Assembly (NCBI GenBank): GCA_028284365.1
Contig: JANQRW010000042.1
Coordinates: 1 to 64,000, forward strand
Source of the DNA: Marinicella sp.
GTDB taxonomy: Bacteria; Pseudomonadota; Gammaproteobacteria; Xanthomonadales; Marinicellaceae
Length of the DNA stretch: 64,000 bases
Direction: 5' to 3'
Shown: piece after piece, positions 34,941 through 46,111 of the stretch
How the letters are laid out: the number at the start of each line of letters is the position of its first letter
How positions within the stretch are numbered: the stretch's first letter is position 1
The notes under the pieces: model-generated
The model's database searches: none
The model's input: the letters and a program-made list of their open reading frames with translations, nothing else
Told to the model about the DNA's origin: nothing
Translations under genes and position numbers: made by a program

Positions 34941-35717
34941 TTAATCGTTTTGGAATCTGGCCAATAATCTTAATAATTCGATGTACAACCAAACCAGGGT
35001 TACCATTAAGCCAAAAGCTCCGAACCACTCCATGTATTTTGGGGTGTTTTGTTCAGAAGCACGCTCAATGAAATCAAAATCCAAGACCAGATTAAGCGCA
35101 GCCAAACCAACAATAAACAGGTTCAAGCCGATGTTAAACCAACTGTTATTACCCATTTCGAAATAGGAAGGTGCAGCGCCAAAGAAACTCAAAATAAAGC
35201 TCACTAAGTAAAACAAGAAGATGCCCATGGTGGCAAAAATCACAGTTTTCTTAAATGTTTCAGTCACTTTAATCAGCCCGGTACGGTAACTGAATAACAT
35301 GGCAAACATAACAGCTACTGTTAGGCCAATGGCTTGTACCACCAGGCCCGGATAGCGCATTTCAAACACCGCAGAAATAGCCCCAACAAAAAGGCCTTCG
35401 AAGCCTGCGACTATAGGAGCGCCAATTGGTGCCGCTTTGGGTTTAAAAGCAATCACAAAGCTTGCAATCATCGCTCCAACCATTCCAGCAATGGCTAAGC
35501 CATAGCCCATTGATGGATTGTTTAAAATGTTTTGCCAGCTCCAGGCAGCCACAACCACCACAATTGCTAGCAAAATACCAGTTTTGTTAATGGTACCGTT
35601 GACCGTCATGCGTTGTGAATCATCAACGATAAATTCATCAACGGGACCCAAGCTCATGGCTTGTTGGTCCATCTTGGCCATAGCCGGATTTGATGTTTTC
35701 ATATTTTTAAAGTCCAT
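34941..35717 (-). CDS. Bax inhibitor-1/YccA-like membrane protein
   Basis: 258 residues: a soluble ~40-residue N-terminus, then seven hydrophobic helices with the conserved YRTGLIKVTETFKKTVIFATMGI and the terminal DFDFIERASEQNTPKYMEWFGAFGLMVTLVWLYIELLRLLA. The DFDxIE motif and the final aromatic helix are typical of the Bax-I-1-like family (PF12811). Inner membrane. The ribosome site GAGG lies about nine bases before the ATG. A role in membrane proteostasis or ion leak is assumed from the family. Confidence 0.85.
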   Translation of the reverse strand: MDFKNMKTSNPAMAKMDQQAMSLGPVDEFIVDDSQRMTVNGTINKTGILLAIVVVVAAWSWQNILNNPSMGYGLAIAGMVGAMIASFVIAFKPKAAPIGAPIVAGFEGLFVGAISAVFEMRYPGLVVQAIGLTVAVMFAMLFSYRTGLIKVTETFKKTVIFATMGIFLFYLVSFILSFFGAAPSYFEMGNNSWFNIGLNLFIVGLAALNLVLDFDFIERASEQNTPKYMEWFGAFGLMVTLVWLYIELLRLLARFQND

Positions 35718-35950
35718 GGGTTATACCTCATCAAGTGATTATATTTAATTATTATAACAATTTTAAATGCTTATACTCAAGCAGATAGTTTGTGTGCTTG
35801 GCTTAAATTTCAAGCTATTTCGGTATTTATTAATATCATGTTAATTTGGTCGTGCTAATAACAAATGCTATGAGGCAGTTTGTTTCGCTGAGCGATTATT
35901 GAAAATAAAATGTAACTGTTATAGTCGTTCTGCGTTTATCTAGCAAGTGC

Positions 35951-37054
35951 TTAAGTTTCAACTCTCTGGTTCATATAGCATTTAGCTTGGGTCATGATGT
36001 TGACAAAAGCAGCTTGGTTGTCTTGGTGTACCATTTGGATGATGCGTTGTACTGCATCTGATAGTGCATTAAGTGTAGTGGGGCTGTAGTGATTGAGTTT
36101 TTGGATCTCAAAATATAAATTGGGATTTTCTGCAGAAACTTTACTCGCTATATCCAATTGCGCATCAAAGGTAGTGCTGGAAAGTTTCGCCAGTGCACCG
36201 GCAGCTTCGCCAGATTCGGATAATACCGTCATAAAGGCAATGTTGACCACATGCGACAAGCCAAGTACATAAGCAATGAGGCGGTCATGATCTTCAAATT
36301 TCATGTCAATCCGTTCTGCCATGGTCGGTTTAAACAGTTGTTTGACCTGATTGACTGCCTCTTTATTACCCAGGTCAATAAAAATCACATGTCTGCCAGA
36401 CATCAGTTGTATGTCTGGACCGAACATGGGATGAATGGAAACCACACGACAGCCTGAATCAGCCAATTGTCTCAGTGGTAATCTAAGGGGACTTTTAATT
36501 GAACTGATGTCAAGCACAATGCCTGTGGGTTTGAGCTGGATTAATTGTTGTAATATTTCTGCGCTTTTCTGAATGGGAGTGGCGATGATGATGTAATCAT
36601 GGTGCAGTTCAATTTCTGAAATATCAGCAATGAAGTTATTTTGGTTATTGAGTGGTTCAATGTCATTGATGTGCACATCAAAGTTCTGTGAGGCTAAAAA
36701 ATGCGCAAACCATTGACCCATTTTGCCATTTCCGCCAATGATTAATGCTGATTTATTGGAGCCGTAATTTGACTCTTTGACCTTTTGAATTTCTTGTTTG
36801 CTTAAAGATGTTTCAATCACCAATTCGAAGATATGTTGAGCGATGTCTTCATCCAAACCTTTATTTTTGGCATGGTTTTTGATCTTGTTGATGACTTGTT
36901 TCTCACGCTGGTAGTCCCTGGTAGGAGAATTTGTGCTCAACTTCACATTTCCAATTTGTTCAACATTAAACTGACGTTCAGCGATGAGCGATATAATTTG
37001 TTCATCAATTTCATCTAATTTTCTGCGTAATTGGTCAAGTTTTTTAGTATCCAT
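35951..37054 (-). CDS. tyrA: Bifunctional chorismate mutase / prephenate dehydrogenase
   Basis: 367 residues. The N-terminal chorismate mutase domain (KLDQLRRKLDEIDEQIISLIAERQFNVEQIGNVK) covers ~1-90. After a linker, ALIIGGNGKMGQWFAHFLASQNFDVHIND (~103-131) is the NAD-binding strand-turn-helix of prephenate dehydrogenase, with VSIHPMFGPDI (~208) and the catalytic His in the HPMFG motif. It leads from chorismate to 4-hydroxyphenylpyruvate in tyrosine synthesis. Fusion and length match the enterobacterial-type T-protein. It is divergent from the CsgG-like gene. Confidence 0.92.
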   Translation of the reverse strand: MDTKKLDQLRRKLDEIDEQIISLIAERQFNVEQIGNVKLSTNSPTRDYQREKQVINKIKNHAKNKGLDEDIAQHIFELVIETSLSKQEIQKVKESNYGSNKSALIIGGNGKMGQWFAHFLASQNFDVHINDIEPLNNQNNFIADISEIELHHDYIIIATPIQKSAEILQQLIQLKPTGIVLDISSIKSPLRLPLRQLADSGCRVVSIHPMFGPDIQLMSGRHVIFIDLGNKEAVNQVKQLFKPTMAERIDMKFEDHDRLIAYVLGLSHVVNIAFMTVLSESGEAAGALAKLSSTTFDAQLDIASKVSAENPNLYFEIQKLNHYSPTTLNALSDAVQRIIQMVHQDNQAAFVNIMTQAKCYMNQRVET

Positions 37055-37138
37055 GATTGATTGTCAGCAAAAATAGGAGTAGATTGTTACAGTATATGTA
37101 TCATTAATCAATTATTTAATTTATCCGGGAGAAGAGAA

Positions 37139-37840
37139 ATGAAAAAAGTACTTTTAATTCTGGCAACATTGATGGTTGCTGGAGCTGCTGCTGCCAAAGA
37201 TCGCGCTGTGGTGGCAGTGTTGGATTTTACCAATGAAACCAGGGCCCATTGGTGGCAAACTGACGTGGGACGTGAGCTGGGTGGTATGTTGGCTAATGAA
37301 TTGGTTTCAACAGGTGCATTTAAAGTGGTAGAAAGAAACAAGTTAGACAGCGTCTTGGGCGAGCAAGATTTGGGTGCGTCTGGTCGTGTTTCAAAATCAA
37401 CCGCTGCAAAAATGGGTAAAGTTACAGGTGCACAGTATTTGATTACCGGTAATGTGGCTGCTTATGATGAGAACACCAAAGGCACTGGTGGCGGTATTGG
37501 CTTTAAAGGCATTTCAATTGGTGGTAAAAGTTCAAAAGCATACTTGGCCATCGATTTGCGCGTGGTTAATGCAACCACTGGGGAAGTCGAGTATGTGAGA
37601 ACAGTCGAAGGTCATTCTAAAGGTGGTGGTATGAACTTTGGTTTTTCACGTAATGGATTTGGTGGTTCTTTGGGCGGCCATAAGAAAACCCCAGCGGGTA
37701 AAGCCATTCGTGCGGCATTGATTGAAGCTACAGATTATCTGGCTTGTGTGATGTATGATCAAGACAGTTGTATGAAAGAATATCGTGATAAAGAAAGAAA
37801 GCGTCGCAATAAGTCTAAATCAGCTTTGTCTTTAGACTGA
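37139..37840 (+). CDS. CsgG/HfaB-like secreted protein
   Basis: Start at the internal Met (MKKVLLILATLMVAGAAAAK) behind GGGAGAAGAG, giving about 233 residues; the ORF-track start is 26 codons upstream. A signal peptide is followed by VAVLDFTNETRAHWW, LGGMLANELVSTGAFKVVERNKLDSVLGEQDL and AQYLITGNV, the core of the CsgG family (PF03783). True CsgG has a lipobox Cys, which is absent here, so this is a soluble periplasmic or outer-surface relative. No other curli genes are near. Confidence 0.75.
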   Translation: MKKVLLILATLMVAGAAAAKDRAVVAVLDFTNETRAHWWQTDVGRELGGMLANELVSTGAFKVVERNKLDSVLGEQDLGASGRVSKSTAAKMGKVTGAQYLITGNVAAYDENTKGTGGGIGFKGISIGGKSSKAYLAIDLRVVNATTGEVEYVRTVEGHSKGGGMNFGFSRNGFGGSLGGHKKTPAGKAIRAALIEATDYLACVMYDQDSCMKEYRDKERKRRNKSKSALSLD

Positions 37841-38011
37841 TTAATTTCAGAGGAAAAGAAAAGGTCAGAAATTCTGGCTTTTTTTTGTCAAAATATTTAA
37901 GACGGAACTGTTTTAAATGAAAACTGCTTGGAAAAGAAAAGATTGAAGTTATATAAAATGAATAAGACTTGGTTTGGATGGTCTTACGAGAGACCTGAAC
38001 TATACAAAGCA

Positions 38012-38041
38012 TAAAAAAAGGCCGATTCAATCGGCCTTTTT
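38012..38041. terminator. Bidirectional terminator
   Basis: A-tract, GGCCGAT-TCA-ATCGGCC and T-tract form a strong hairpin between the convergent CsgG-like and fasciclin genes. It ends transcription from both sides. Confidence 0.88.
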
Positions 38042-38063
38042 AGTCTCTAAGATTAATAGACTG

Positions 38064-38588
38064 TTATGAGTTTGTAGGGGGTAATATAACGGTGTCAATC
38101 ACATGAATCACACCATTACTGGTTTTGATGTCAGTTTTCACTACATTGCTGTTACCATTCAATATCACGCCGCTGTCTTTAACCATGATGTTTACGTTAC
38201 TGCCTTGTACGGTTGAAGCTTCAGTCAGGTTAACAACATCTTTGGCTTTCACCTTTCCTGAAACCACATGGTAAGTGAGTATAGCCACCAATTGATCTTT
38301 ATTCTCAGGTTTTAATAGGTCATTTAGCGTATTCGCGGGTAATTTGGCGAAAGCTTCATCGGTTGGTGCGAAAACGGTGAATGGTCCATCACCTTTTAAA
38401 GTGTCTACCAGGCCTGCAGCTTTAACAGCTGTAACCAAAGTTGTGAAAGAACCAGCGGCTACTGCTGTGTCTACAATGTCTTTTTTCTTGTTTTTCTTGC
38501 TATAGCTGCCACCAGCTAAAGCGCTGAAAGTAAAAACAGTCAACACAGCTAAGACTAAAAATTTTGAAGTTTTATTTAAAATGTTCAT
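38064..38588 (-). CDS. Fasciclin-domain secreted protein
   Basis: 174 residues: a signal peptide (to ...TFSALAGGS) and one fasciclin (FAS1) domain, with [48 protein letters not shown] (H1 motif) and [14 protein letters not shown] (H2 motif). Fasciclin domains mediate adhesion or matrix contacts; in bacteria they are secreted single-domain proteins of unclear role. Monocistronic, ending at the shared terminator. Confidence 0.88.
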   Translation of the reverse strand: MNILNKTSKFLVLAVLTVFTFSALAGGSYSKKNKKKDIVDTAVAAGSFTTLVTAVKAAGLVDTLKGDGPFTVFAPTDEAFAKLPANTLNDLLKPENKDQLVAILTYHVVSGKVKAKDVVNLTEASTVQGSNVNIMVKDSGVILNGNSNVVKTDIKTSNGVIHVIDTVILPPTNS

Positions 38589-38763
38589 ATTATATTCTCA
38601 ATTATATTTGTGGATAAAAAGTCGTTACGTCTATGTTCATTAGAACGTGTTAAGTATGTTAGGTGTGTGATTGTCGTTTCTCCGTGAGAATAAATGCGAA
38701 ATTGGTTCACAAGTAATTCACGAATAAAAAGTAAGTTAATTATTTTTGATCTTAAGATTTATT

Positions 38764-39303
38764 ATGTTGACACTATTGATACTGGGTATCGTGAATACCG
38801 CAGAAACTGAGTTTGATAACTTTCTTTTCGGTCAGTTACAAGACACACAGTACATGATTGTAAATGACACTGTAATGGGTGGTCGATCGCACAGTGAATT
38901 AAAAATAGCTGAAGACACAGCTTTGTATACAGGATCAGTTTCACTGGAAAATAACGGTGGCTTTGCTTCAGTCAGGATGGTATGGCCTTTTGATTTATCT
39001 GCACATGAAGCACAACCTAAAGTGGTCAAACTAACCATTAAGGGTGATGGTAAGCGCCATCAATTCAGGTTGAGAAGCACCCGCGGTTTTGATGGTGCAG
39101 CCTATAGTTATCAGTTTGATACTGTGGCTGGCCAACAACAAACCATTTATATGCCAATTGATCAATTTGTGCCAACCTTTCGAGGACGTGTTTTGTATGG
39201 TATGCCTGAGTTGAGCTTTTTGGGTGTTCAGCAGATGAGTATCTTGGTTGCTGATTACCAAAGTCGAGAATTCGCCATCGAATTATTAAGTGTGGGATTG
39301 TAA
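38764..39303 (+). CDS. CIA30-family protein (complex I intermediate-associated protein 30-like)
   Basis: Start at the ATG at 38764 (179 residues) rather than the TTG in the ORF track. A short hydrophobic N-terminus (MLTLLILGIVNTAE) is followed by WxxVNDTVMGGRSHSEL-like sequence (YMIVNDTVMGGRSHS), ENNGGFASVRM, and FRLRSTRGFDGAAYSYQFDT, the signature of CIA30 (PF08547). Bacterial members are small carbohydrate-binding-fold proteins of unknown function. It is convergent with the lpd operon. Confidence 0.78.
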   Translation: MLTLLILGIVNTAETEFDNFLFGQLQDTQYMIVNDTVMGGRSHSELKIAEDTALYTGSVSLENNGGFASVRMVWPFDLSAHEAQPKVVKLTIKGDGKRHQFRLRSTRGFDGAAYSYQFDTVAGQQQTIYMPIDQFVPTFRGRVLYGMPELSFLGVQQMSILVADYQSREFAIELLSVGL

Positions 39304-39350
39304 TAAGTCAGGAAAGCTGCTCAGCAGCTTTCCATTGATTCTTTTCAAAA

Positions 39351-40772
39351 TCAATTGACTTTGTGTATGGCCCTCTTATCCACATTCATGGCTGCTTCAA
39401 ACACAGCTTCTGATAATGTAGGGTGTGCATGTACAATACGAGCCAAATCTTCAGCACAGCCTTTGAACTCCATCGCTACCACACATTCGGATAACAAATC
39501 AGCAGCATTGGCAGCATAAATGTGTGCACCAAGTAGTTCATCTGTTTCTGCATCGGCAATTAATTTAACCATACCTGCAGGTTCATTCATGGCCAAAGCA
39601 CGGCCATTGGCAGCAAAGGGGAAAGTGCCGATTTTATATTCAACACCAGCTTCTTTTAGCTGTTCTTCGGTTTTTCCAACCCAAGCAATTTCAGGTTCTG
39701 TATAAATCACCCAAGGAATGGTATTGAAGTCGATGTGACCATGTTGCCCTGCAATGCGTTCAACCACTGCTGAAGCTTCCTCTGAACCTTTGTGGGCTAA
39801 CATGGGACCACGTACTGCATCACCACAAGCCCAAACACCAGGAACAGAAGTACGACAGTCATCATCTACATCAATCTGTCCGCGTTCGGTTAAATTAACG
39901 CCGCAGTCATCACTTAATAAGCCTGACGTTTCAGCTTTGCGGCCGACTGCAACCAATAATTTGTCATAAGTGGCGGTGGTTTGTTCGCCATTTTTTTCAT
40001 AGACCACTTCAACTTTACCACCTTTAACAGTGGCTGATTTGACAAAGGTAGATAAGTGGATGTTCAAGCCTTGTTTTTTGAATTCTCGTGCGGCCATTTT
40101 AGCGATGGTCTGATCGCAGGTGGCCAGGAACGTGTCCATGGCTTCAAACACTGTGACATCTGAGCCCAGACGGTTCCAAACACTGCCTAACTCTAAGCCA
40201 ATAACGCCTGCACCAATCACTCCCAATTTTGCAGGTACTTGATCTGTATCCAATCCACCGGCGTTATCAAGGATGAATTCATTATCTATTTCTACATTAG
40301 GAATGCTCATTGGTACTGAACCACTGGCCAAGATGATGTGTTCACCTTGCACAATTTCAGTGCCTTCATCATTGGTGATTTCAACTTGTTTGTCTTTGAG
40401 CAGTTTACCGCTGCCAGGTTTGTAATTAACTTTGTTGGCTTTGAATAATTGTGCAATACCGCCGGTTAATTGCTTAACGATTTTATCTTTACGGCCAATC
40501 ATGGTCGGTACGTCAATGGCAGCATTGTCAAAAGAGATACCGTGCACATCATAATGCTTGGTCATCTGTTCGTAATGCTTGGATGAATCCAGTAATGCTT
40601 TTGATGGAATACAACCCACATTCAAACACGTTCCACCCAAAGAATATTTGCCATCTTTACCTTTAAAACGGTCAATGCATAAGGTGTTGAAGCCCATTTG
40701 GGCTGCTCGAATGGCAGCAACATAACCTGCAGGACCACCACCAATAACAACTACATCATATTTTTCTGTCAT
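39351..40772 (-). CDS. lpd: Dihydrolipoyl dehydrogenase (E3)
   Basis: 473 residues. FAD-binding VVVIGGGPAGYVAAIRAAQMG (~7-27), the redox disulfide GGTCLNVGCIPSKALL (~47-62), the NAD motif LGVIGAGVIGLELGSVW (~185) and the C-terminal dimer motif with HAHPTLSEA (His-Glu pair) are all intact. It re-oxidises lipoyl groups of the 2-oxoglutarate dehydrogenase complex. It follows sucB by 11 bases, so E1, E2 and E3 are one operon. Confidence 0.95.
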   Translation of the reverse strand: MTEKYDVVVIGGGPAGYVAAIRAAQMGFNTLCIDRFKGKDGKYSLGGTCLNVGCIPSKALLDSSKHYEQMTKHYDVHGISFDNAAIDVPTMIGRKDKIVKQLTGGIAQLFKANKVNYKPGSGKLLKDKQVEITNDEGTEIVQGEHIILASGSVPMSIPNVEIDNEFILDNAGGLDTDQVPAKLGVIGAGVIGLELGSVWNRLGSDVTVFEAMDTFLATCDQTIAKMAAREFKKQGLNIHLSTFVKSATVKGGKVEVVYEKNGEQTTATYDKLLVAVGRKAETSGLLSDDCGVNLTERGQIDVDDDCRTSVPGVWACGDAVRGPMLAHKGSEEASAVVERIAGQHGHIDFNTIPWVIYTEPEIAWVGKTEEQLKEAGVEYKIGTFPFAANGRALAMNEPAGMVKLIADAETDELLGAHIYAANAADLLSECVVAMEFKGCAEDLARIVHAHPTLSEAVFEAAMNVDKRAIHKVN

Positions 40773-40783
40773 CGAAGTTCTCC

Positions 40784-41947
40784 TTACAAGTTCAACAGCA
40801 TGCGCGCTGGATCTTCTAACATATCTTTTAATGCAACCAAGAACTGCACGGCATCTTTACCATCAATGATTCTGTGATCGTAAGTCAAGGCCAAATACAT
40901 CATGGGTCTGACCACAATCTCGCTATCAACGACCACCGGTCGTTCTTTAATGGTGTGCATACCTAAAATAGCACTTTGTGGCATATTCAATATAGGGGTA
41001 GACATCAATGAACCAAAAGTACCACCATTGGTGATGGTGAAAGTGCCACCAGTGAGATCGTCCATGGTTAATTTACCGGCATTGCCAGCGACCGCAAAGT
41101 CACGAATAGCACCATCAATATCAGCCAGCCCCATCGCATTGGTGTTCTTCAAGACTGGAACCACCAAGCCACGTTCTGTGGCCACTGCAATGCCGATGTT
41201 TTGTTGGCGGTGATAGACAATGTCTTCACCTTCAACAGAGGCATTGATAATTGGGAATTGTTTTAAAGCTTCGGTTGCTGCTTTGACAAAGAAAGACATC
41301 AAGCCAAGCTTAATACCATGTTTGTTGATGAATTCTTCTTTGTATTTTTTACGTATGTCCATGACTGCTTTCAAGTCAACTTCGTTGAATGAAGTGAGCA
41401 TGGCTGCGGTTGATTGTGCTTCAACCATGCGATCAGCAATTTTCTGGCGCAAGCGACTCATGGGAACACGCTCTTGTATCGGTGTGTTGGCAACATTCAG
41501 TACATCTGGCTTGGTGATGCGTCCGCCACGACCAGAACCTGAAACTTGTGATGCATCAATGTTGTTTTCGTGCATCATCTTGCGTGCCGCCGGGCCAGCA
41601 GAGCCGGTGTTGACTTCAGCAGGACTGGCAGCAGCCGGTGTGCTTGGTGTGGTTGGTGCCGCATCTGCTTTAGGGGCCACTGATTCCTCAGCTTTCTCTT
41701 CAGGTATTTCGCCTTCTTTCACAACACCTAATACTTCATTGGCTTCAACCACATCACCGGATTCAACAGCAATGGATTCCAAGATACCGTCAGCTGGTGC
41801 TGGTACTTCTAAAACCACTTTATCAGTTTCTAAATCAACCAGATTTTCATCACGTTTGACGAAATCTCCGGGTTTCTTGTACCAAGTAGCAACCGTTGCA
41901 TCGGTAACTGATTCAGGTAAAACGGGCACTTTGACATCAATGCTCAT
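40784..41947 (-). CDS. sucB: Dihydrolipoyllysine succinyltransferase (E2 of OGDH)
   Basis: 387 residues: a lipoyl domain with [14 protein letters not shown] (lipoyl Lys ~42), a Pro/Ala/Thr linker (~90-120), a peripheral subunit-binding domain ([30 protein letters not shown], ~121-150) and the catalytic domain with [18 protein letters not shown] near the end (His/Asp). It transfers the succinyl group to CoA in the TCA cycle. It is seven bases after sucA. Confidence 0.95.
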   Translation of the reverse strand: MSIDVKVPVLPESVTDATVATWYKKPGDFVKRDENLVDLETDKVVLEVPAPADGILESIAVESGDVVEANEVLGVVKEGEIPEEKAEESVAPKADAAPTTPSTPAAASPAEVNTGSAGPAARKMMHENNIDASQVSGSGRGGRITKPDVLNVANTPIQERVPMSRLRQKIADRMVEAQSTAAMLTSFNEVDLKAVMDIRKKYKEEFINKHGIKLGLMSFFVKAATEALKQFPIINASVEGEDIVYHRQQNIGIAVATERGLVVPVLKNTNAMGLADIDGAIRDFAVAGNAGKLTMDDLTGGTFTITNGGTFGSLMSTPILNMPQSAILGMHTIKERPVVVDSEIVVRPMMYLALTYDHRIIDGKDAVQFLVALKDMLEDPARMLLNL

Positions 41948-41954
41948 ATTTTTA

Positions 41955-44798
41955 TTACTCCGCGTCTATGGCCGAACCATGTTTTCCATGGATGGCATCT
42001 TTAACTAATTGTTGTTGTTCTTTGATATGTACTTTCAATGCACCTACAGCTGGTGATGGTGAACCTTTACGGCCAGCATAATACAGCGGGAAGCGATCAG
42101 CGATACAATGTTGTAAATGGTGTCTGATCTGGAACCAGGCACCTTGGTTAATAGGCTCTTCCTGACACCAAATCACTTCTTTGGCATTCGGATAACCCTC
42201 TAGTTGTTTGATCAAGGCTTGGCGAGGGAAGGGATACAGCTGTTCCACGCGTACCAATGCCACTTCGGTGTTTTCTTCTTTGGTTAGTTGTTCCAGTAAG
42301 TCGTAATAAACTTTGCCAGAACACAAAATGACACGTTTGACATCTTTGGTCTTCAAGCGGCGATCAGGAATGACTGTTTGGAACCCGCCTTCAGTTAACT
42401 GTTCTTTGGTTGAAGTGGCTAACTTGTGGCGCAACAAACTCTTAGGTGTCATTACAATCAATGGTTTACGTGCTTTGCGCAACATTTGGCGACGAATCAT
42501 GTGGAATGTTTGCGCTGGTGTTGATGGCATACAAACCTGCATGTTATTCACAGCACACAACTGTAAGAAACGTTCTAAACGTGCTGATGAATGTTCTGGG
42601 CCTTGGCCTTCAAAACCATGTGGTAAAAACATCACCAAACCACTTAATCGACCCCATTTAGCTTCGCCAGATGATATGAATTGGTCAATAACAACCTGAG
42701 CACCATTCACAAAATCACCAAATTGTGCCTCCCAAATCACTAACGCCCTTGGCTCGGTGGTGGCATAACCATATTCAAACGCCAAAACTGCTTCCTCAGA
42801 TAAAACTGAGTTGATGATATCAATTTTATTTTTATCTGATTCAAGTTGACTTAATGGCGTGAAATTTTCATTTTGTTGTACATTGTGGACAACCGCATGG
42901 CGGTGGAAGAATGTACCGCGTTGAGAATCCTGGCCATCAATACGAATTTGATAACCCTCATCTAATATACTCGCATAAGCCATGGTTTCAGCCATGCCCC
43001 AATCCATAGGTAATTCACCATTAAGCATCTTGATTCGATCTTGGTTGATTTTGTTAACCCGTGGATGTGGTTTTAAATCATCAGGCAGGTCGGTGATGAT
43101 TTGGCCGTATTTTTTGAACCTTTCTTCACTGATGGTGGTTTTAACATCCTCGGTCAATTCACCATTGATATAAGGTGTCCAATCTACGGCATATTTGTCA
43201 TTGTTATGCGTGGGGCCAAATTCAACAATGTCTTCTTTGTTATCCAGGCGGTCACGGTATTGATCAACCAAACTTTTAGCAAATTGATTGTCAATCACTC
43301 CCGCAGCAGTTAAACGGTCAGCATAAATTTCTCGCGGTGATTTGTGTGCCTTGATGAGTTTGTACATATGTGGTTGGGTTGCAGATGGTTCATCGGCCTC
43401 ATTGTGACCGTGTTTTCGATAGCAAACCAAATCAATCACTACATCCATACCAAATGTCTGGCGGTAGTCAGCTGCCACTTGTGTCGCAAAAACCACTGCC
43501 TCAGGGTCATCACCGTTGACGTGGAAAATAGGTGCTTGTACCATCTTCGCCACTTCAGTACAGTACATGCCGGCTTTTTTGTCCAGCGCATGAGTCGTAG
43601 TGAATCCAATCTGGTTATTCACAATCACATGCATCGTACCACCGATGTCGTAACCTTCAACCATGGCCATATTAAATAATTCCATGTTGACGCCTTGGCC
43701 CTCAAAGGCCGCATCGCCATGAATCAAAACAGGTACCACTACATTCTTTTGTTTATCATCGCGGCGAACTTGTCTGGCACGCACTGAACCTATAACAACC
43801 GGGTTAATGATTTCTAAGTGTGACGGATTAAATGCCATGGCTAAGTGCACATCTCCGCCTGGAGTGGGTACATCCGATGAATAACCTTTGTGGTATTTAA
43901 CGTCACCAGAATTTATGTTGTCCAATTCGTCTGCTTTAACACCATCAAATTCATCGAATAACTCAGCAGGTGATTTACCCAGAATATTAACCAGCATATT
44001 CAAACGGCCACGATGTGCCATACCAATAACCAATTCTTTGGTTTTTTGGGCTCCTAAGTGCTGAATCAGAAAGGCCATTTGTGGAATCAATGCATCGCCG
44101 CCTTCCAAAGAAAAACGCTTTTGTCCGACATATTTGGTGTGTAAGTAGCGTTCCATGCCTTCGGCCTGAGTCAGGCATTCAAGCATTTTTTTCTTATCAT
44201 CATCACTGAATGGAAATTGACCTGCTGGTTTTTCAATGCGCTGTTGTAGCCATTCACGTTTTTCTATGTCAGTGATGTGCATGTATTCAACACCAATGTG
44301 TTGACAATAGATATTACTTAACAACTCAATGATGTTTTTTAACGGCATTTCATCAGGTGCCACCAAAGAACCAGTAGCAAAACTGCTGTTTAAATCAGCT
44401 TCAGATAGACCATGAAAAACCAATTCCAAATCTGGTGTTGCAGGTCTTTTTGAATACTTAATCGGATCAAGATCGGCTTTTTGGTGTCCACGCAAGCGGT
44501 ATGAATTAATCAGCCTCAGAACAGCTGCTTGTTTTTGTGCATGAGCGGCATCACCTGAGACGCTACCTGTAGGTAACTGAGCGGCCATCTCAAACTTTTC
44601 AATGATGGGTAAATGTCTGGTATCTGGTTCGCCATGGTCAAACTCTTTGAATAAGGCCTGTAGCTCCGGTGTGACGGCTTGTGGGTCTTCTAAATAGAGG
44701 TCGTAATATTGTTCCAACCACGCCGAATTGGTACCAAAAAATGCGGCTGATTGTTGTTTTTCTTTAATCCAGCTTCCCAAGGGATATCTCTGTGTCAT
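41955..44798 (-). CDS. sucA: 2-oxoglutarate dehydrogenase E1
   Basis: 947 residues. N-terminal [22 protein letters not shown] is the E2-binding region of OGDH E1. [27 protein letters not shown], the ThDP-binding [17 protein letters not shown] and [19 protein letters not shown], and [18 protein letters not shown] follow. It decarboxylates 2-oxoglutarate. First gene of the sucA-sucB-lpd operon on the minus strand. Length matches the family (about 930-950). Confidence 0.95.
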   Translation of the reverse strand: MTQRYPLGSWIKEKQQSAAFFGTNSAWLEQYYDLYLEDPQAVTPELQALFKEFDHGEPDTRHLPIIEKFEMAAQLPTGSVSGDAAHAQKQAAVLRLINSYRLRGHQKADLDPIKYSKRPATPDLELVFHGLSEADLNSSFATGSLVAPDEMPLKNIIELLSNIYCQHIGVEYMHITDIEKREWLQQRIEKPAGQFPFSDDDKKKMLECLTQAEGMERYLHTKYVGQKRFSLEGGDALIPQMAFLIQHLGAQKTKELVIGMAHRGRLNMLVNILGKSPAELFDEFDGVKADELDNINSGDVKYHKGYSSDVPTPGGDVHLAMAFNPSHLEIINPVVIGSVRARQVRRDDKQKNVVVPVLIHGDAAFEGQGVNMELFNMAMVEGYDIGGTMHVIVNNQIGFTTTHALDKKAGMYCTEVAKMVQAPIFHVNGDDPEAVVFATQVAADYRQTFGMDVVIDLVCYRKHGHNEADEPSATQPHMYKLIKAHKSPREIYADRLTAAGVIDNQFAKSLVDQYRDRLDNKEDIVEFGPTHNNDKYAVDWTPYINGELTEDVKTTISEERFKKYGQIITDLPDDLKPHPRVNKINQDRIKMLNGELPMDWGMAETMAYASILDEGYQIRIDGQDSQRGTFFHRHAVVHNVQQNENFTPLSQLESDKNKIDIINSVLSEEAVLAFEYGYATTEPRALVIWEAQFGDFVNGAQVVIDQFISSGEAKWGRLSGLVMFLPHGFEGQGPEHSSARLERFLQLCAVNNMQVCMPSTPAQTFHMIRRQMLRKARKPLIVMTPKSLLRHKLATSTKEQLTEGGFQTVIPDRRLKTKDVKRVILCSGKVYYDLLEQLTKEENTEVALVRVEQLYPFPRQALIKQLEGYPNAKEVIWCQEEPINQGAWFQIRHHLQHCIADRFPLYYAGRKGSPSPAVGALKVHIKEQQQLVKDAIHGKHGSAIDAE

Positions 44799-44899
44799 TT
44801 ATTGAAAACGCGTATTATACCTGAACCATTGCAGGGTAAAAGGGCATAGCTTGATAAAGCGAAAAAAATAGGACTAAAGCACTAAAAATGTATTTAGCT

Positions 44900-46111
44900 T
44901 TAGTCAAAGCCATTGTAAAAAATTAGGTCATTCGATACAGCTACACCGGAGACTCGAAATATATTGTCGCTACCACCACCTGAAACATAGATTTGACCTA
45001 ATGCCACTGCTACGTTGGAAGTGCCATCTAAAACTGAGTTGCCATCTCCAGTTGCATCGATGATTTCAGTAACAGTGCATGTTGATGGATTACCTGAGGT
45101 GTTACAGTTAATCGGTGTGTCAATTTTAAATGCATTGTCCCCATTACCACCTGCGAAATAAATGTTGTCAGCATCGTCAACCGCCATATTGCCTGCTTGT
45201 TGTGGTGTACTCATATTGAAAATTTCATTGATGGTACATGCCGAACCTGAAGTGCTGCAATTATCAGGTGTATCAATTTTAAACACAGCAGCTGGTTGAA
45301 AAAAACCAATTGAAGTCATGTACACATTATCTTGGCTATCGACCACAATACCGCGACCAAAAGCCTGTTCAGTCAAAGATGTGTCATCAATGATTTCAGT
45401 GATGGTGCAGACAGTACCACCTGTATTACAAGTATCTGGTGAAGCTATTTTAAAGACATTATCAGAAACCTGAGTGGTAACAAAAACATTGCCTTGACTA
45501 TCTGTAGCTAAACCTACTGGCTGATTCAATTCATTTGAACCCGTGCTATCATCACCTTCAATATCAATGATTTCAGTTAAATTACAAGGTGTGCCAGTTG
45601 TAGCACAAGTTTCAGAGGCTGGAATTTTGATGACATTATCTGAGGAAGCACCCGCTACATAAACGTTGTCATTAAGATCGACTGTCAAGGCAACAGGGTT
45701 TTCAAGTCCACTTGCACTTGCACCATTGGCATCTACTACTTCGCGAATACAATCAGCTATACAAGTCATTGGATTTAGAATTCTGAACACATTGTCACTG
45801 AATTGGCCAGCAACATATATGTTGCCTGATGAGTCTGTTACAACTGCAGAAGGACGGTCAAGTGCATTACCCATACCATCACCTGTGGCACCTAATACTT
45901 CAAAAGATTGACAATCGGCATTAACCGTTGAGCAAGTATATGAAGCTAAGACCATGTAAACAGCCGGTACACTGAGATCATGTATATACAGATTGCCTGC
46001 CACATCACTATGAACACCGCTGCCATATAAATCATTAACTTCTACTATTTCGGCTTGAGATACTGACATGAAAAGTAACCAGAGGAAGAATAAAAAATTA
46101 CGATACATCAT
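44900..46111 (-). CDS. Secreted NHL/beta-propeller-like repeat protein
   Basis: 403 residues: a signal peptide (MMYRNFLFFLWLLFMSVSQA), then about six to seven repeats of ~50 residues with GLATDSQGNVFVTTQVSDNVFKI and DLNDNVYVAGASSDNVIKI, the ...SGNIYVAG..DNVF pattern of NHL-type beta propellers. Each repeat carries a CNTxGxxCTxTEI element, so Cys pairs stitch the blades. The last residues, DLIFYNGFD, are the IFxNGF(E/D) tail also seen in the S8 protease. Probably exported to the surface; function unknown. Confidence 0.7.
   Translation of the reverse strand: MMYRNFLFFLWLLFMSVSQAEIVEVNDLYGSGVHSDVAGNLYIHDLSVPAVYMVLASYTCSTVNADCQSFEVLGATGDGMGNALDRPSAVVTDSSGNIYVAGQFSDNVFRILNPMTCIADCIREVVDANGASASGLENPVALTVDLNDNVYVAGASSDNVIKIPASETCATTGTPCNLTEIIDIEGDDSTGSNELNQPVGLATDSQGNVFVTTQVSDNVFKIASPDTCNTGGTVCTITEIIDDTSLTEQAFGRGIVVDSQDNVYMTSIGFFQPAAVFKIDTPDNCSTSGSACTINEIFNMSTPQQAGNMAVDDADNIYFAGGNGDNAFKIDTPINCNTSGNPSTCTVTEIIDATGDGNSVLDGTSNVAVALGQIYVSGGGSDNIFRVSGVAVSNDLIFYNGFD

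Noticed and set aside
37139-37840. Curli secretion channel CsgG
   Set aside because: No lipobox Cys and no other curli genes nearby, so only the family-level call is kept.
43344-43679. ORF-track proteins antisense to sucA, sucB and lpd
   Set aside because: They are shadows of long, well-conserved genes on the opposite strand.
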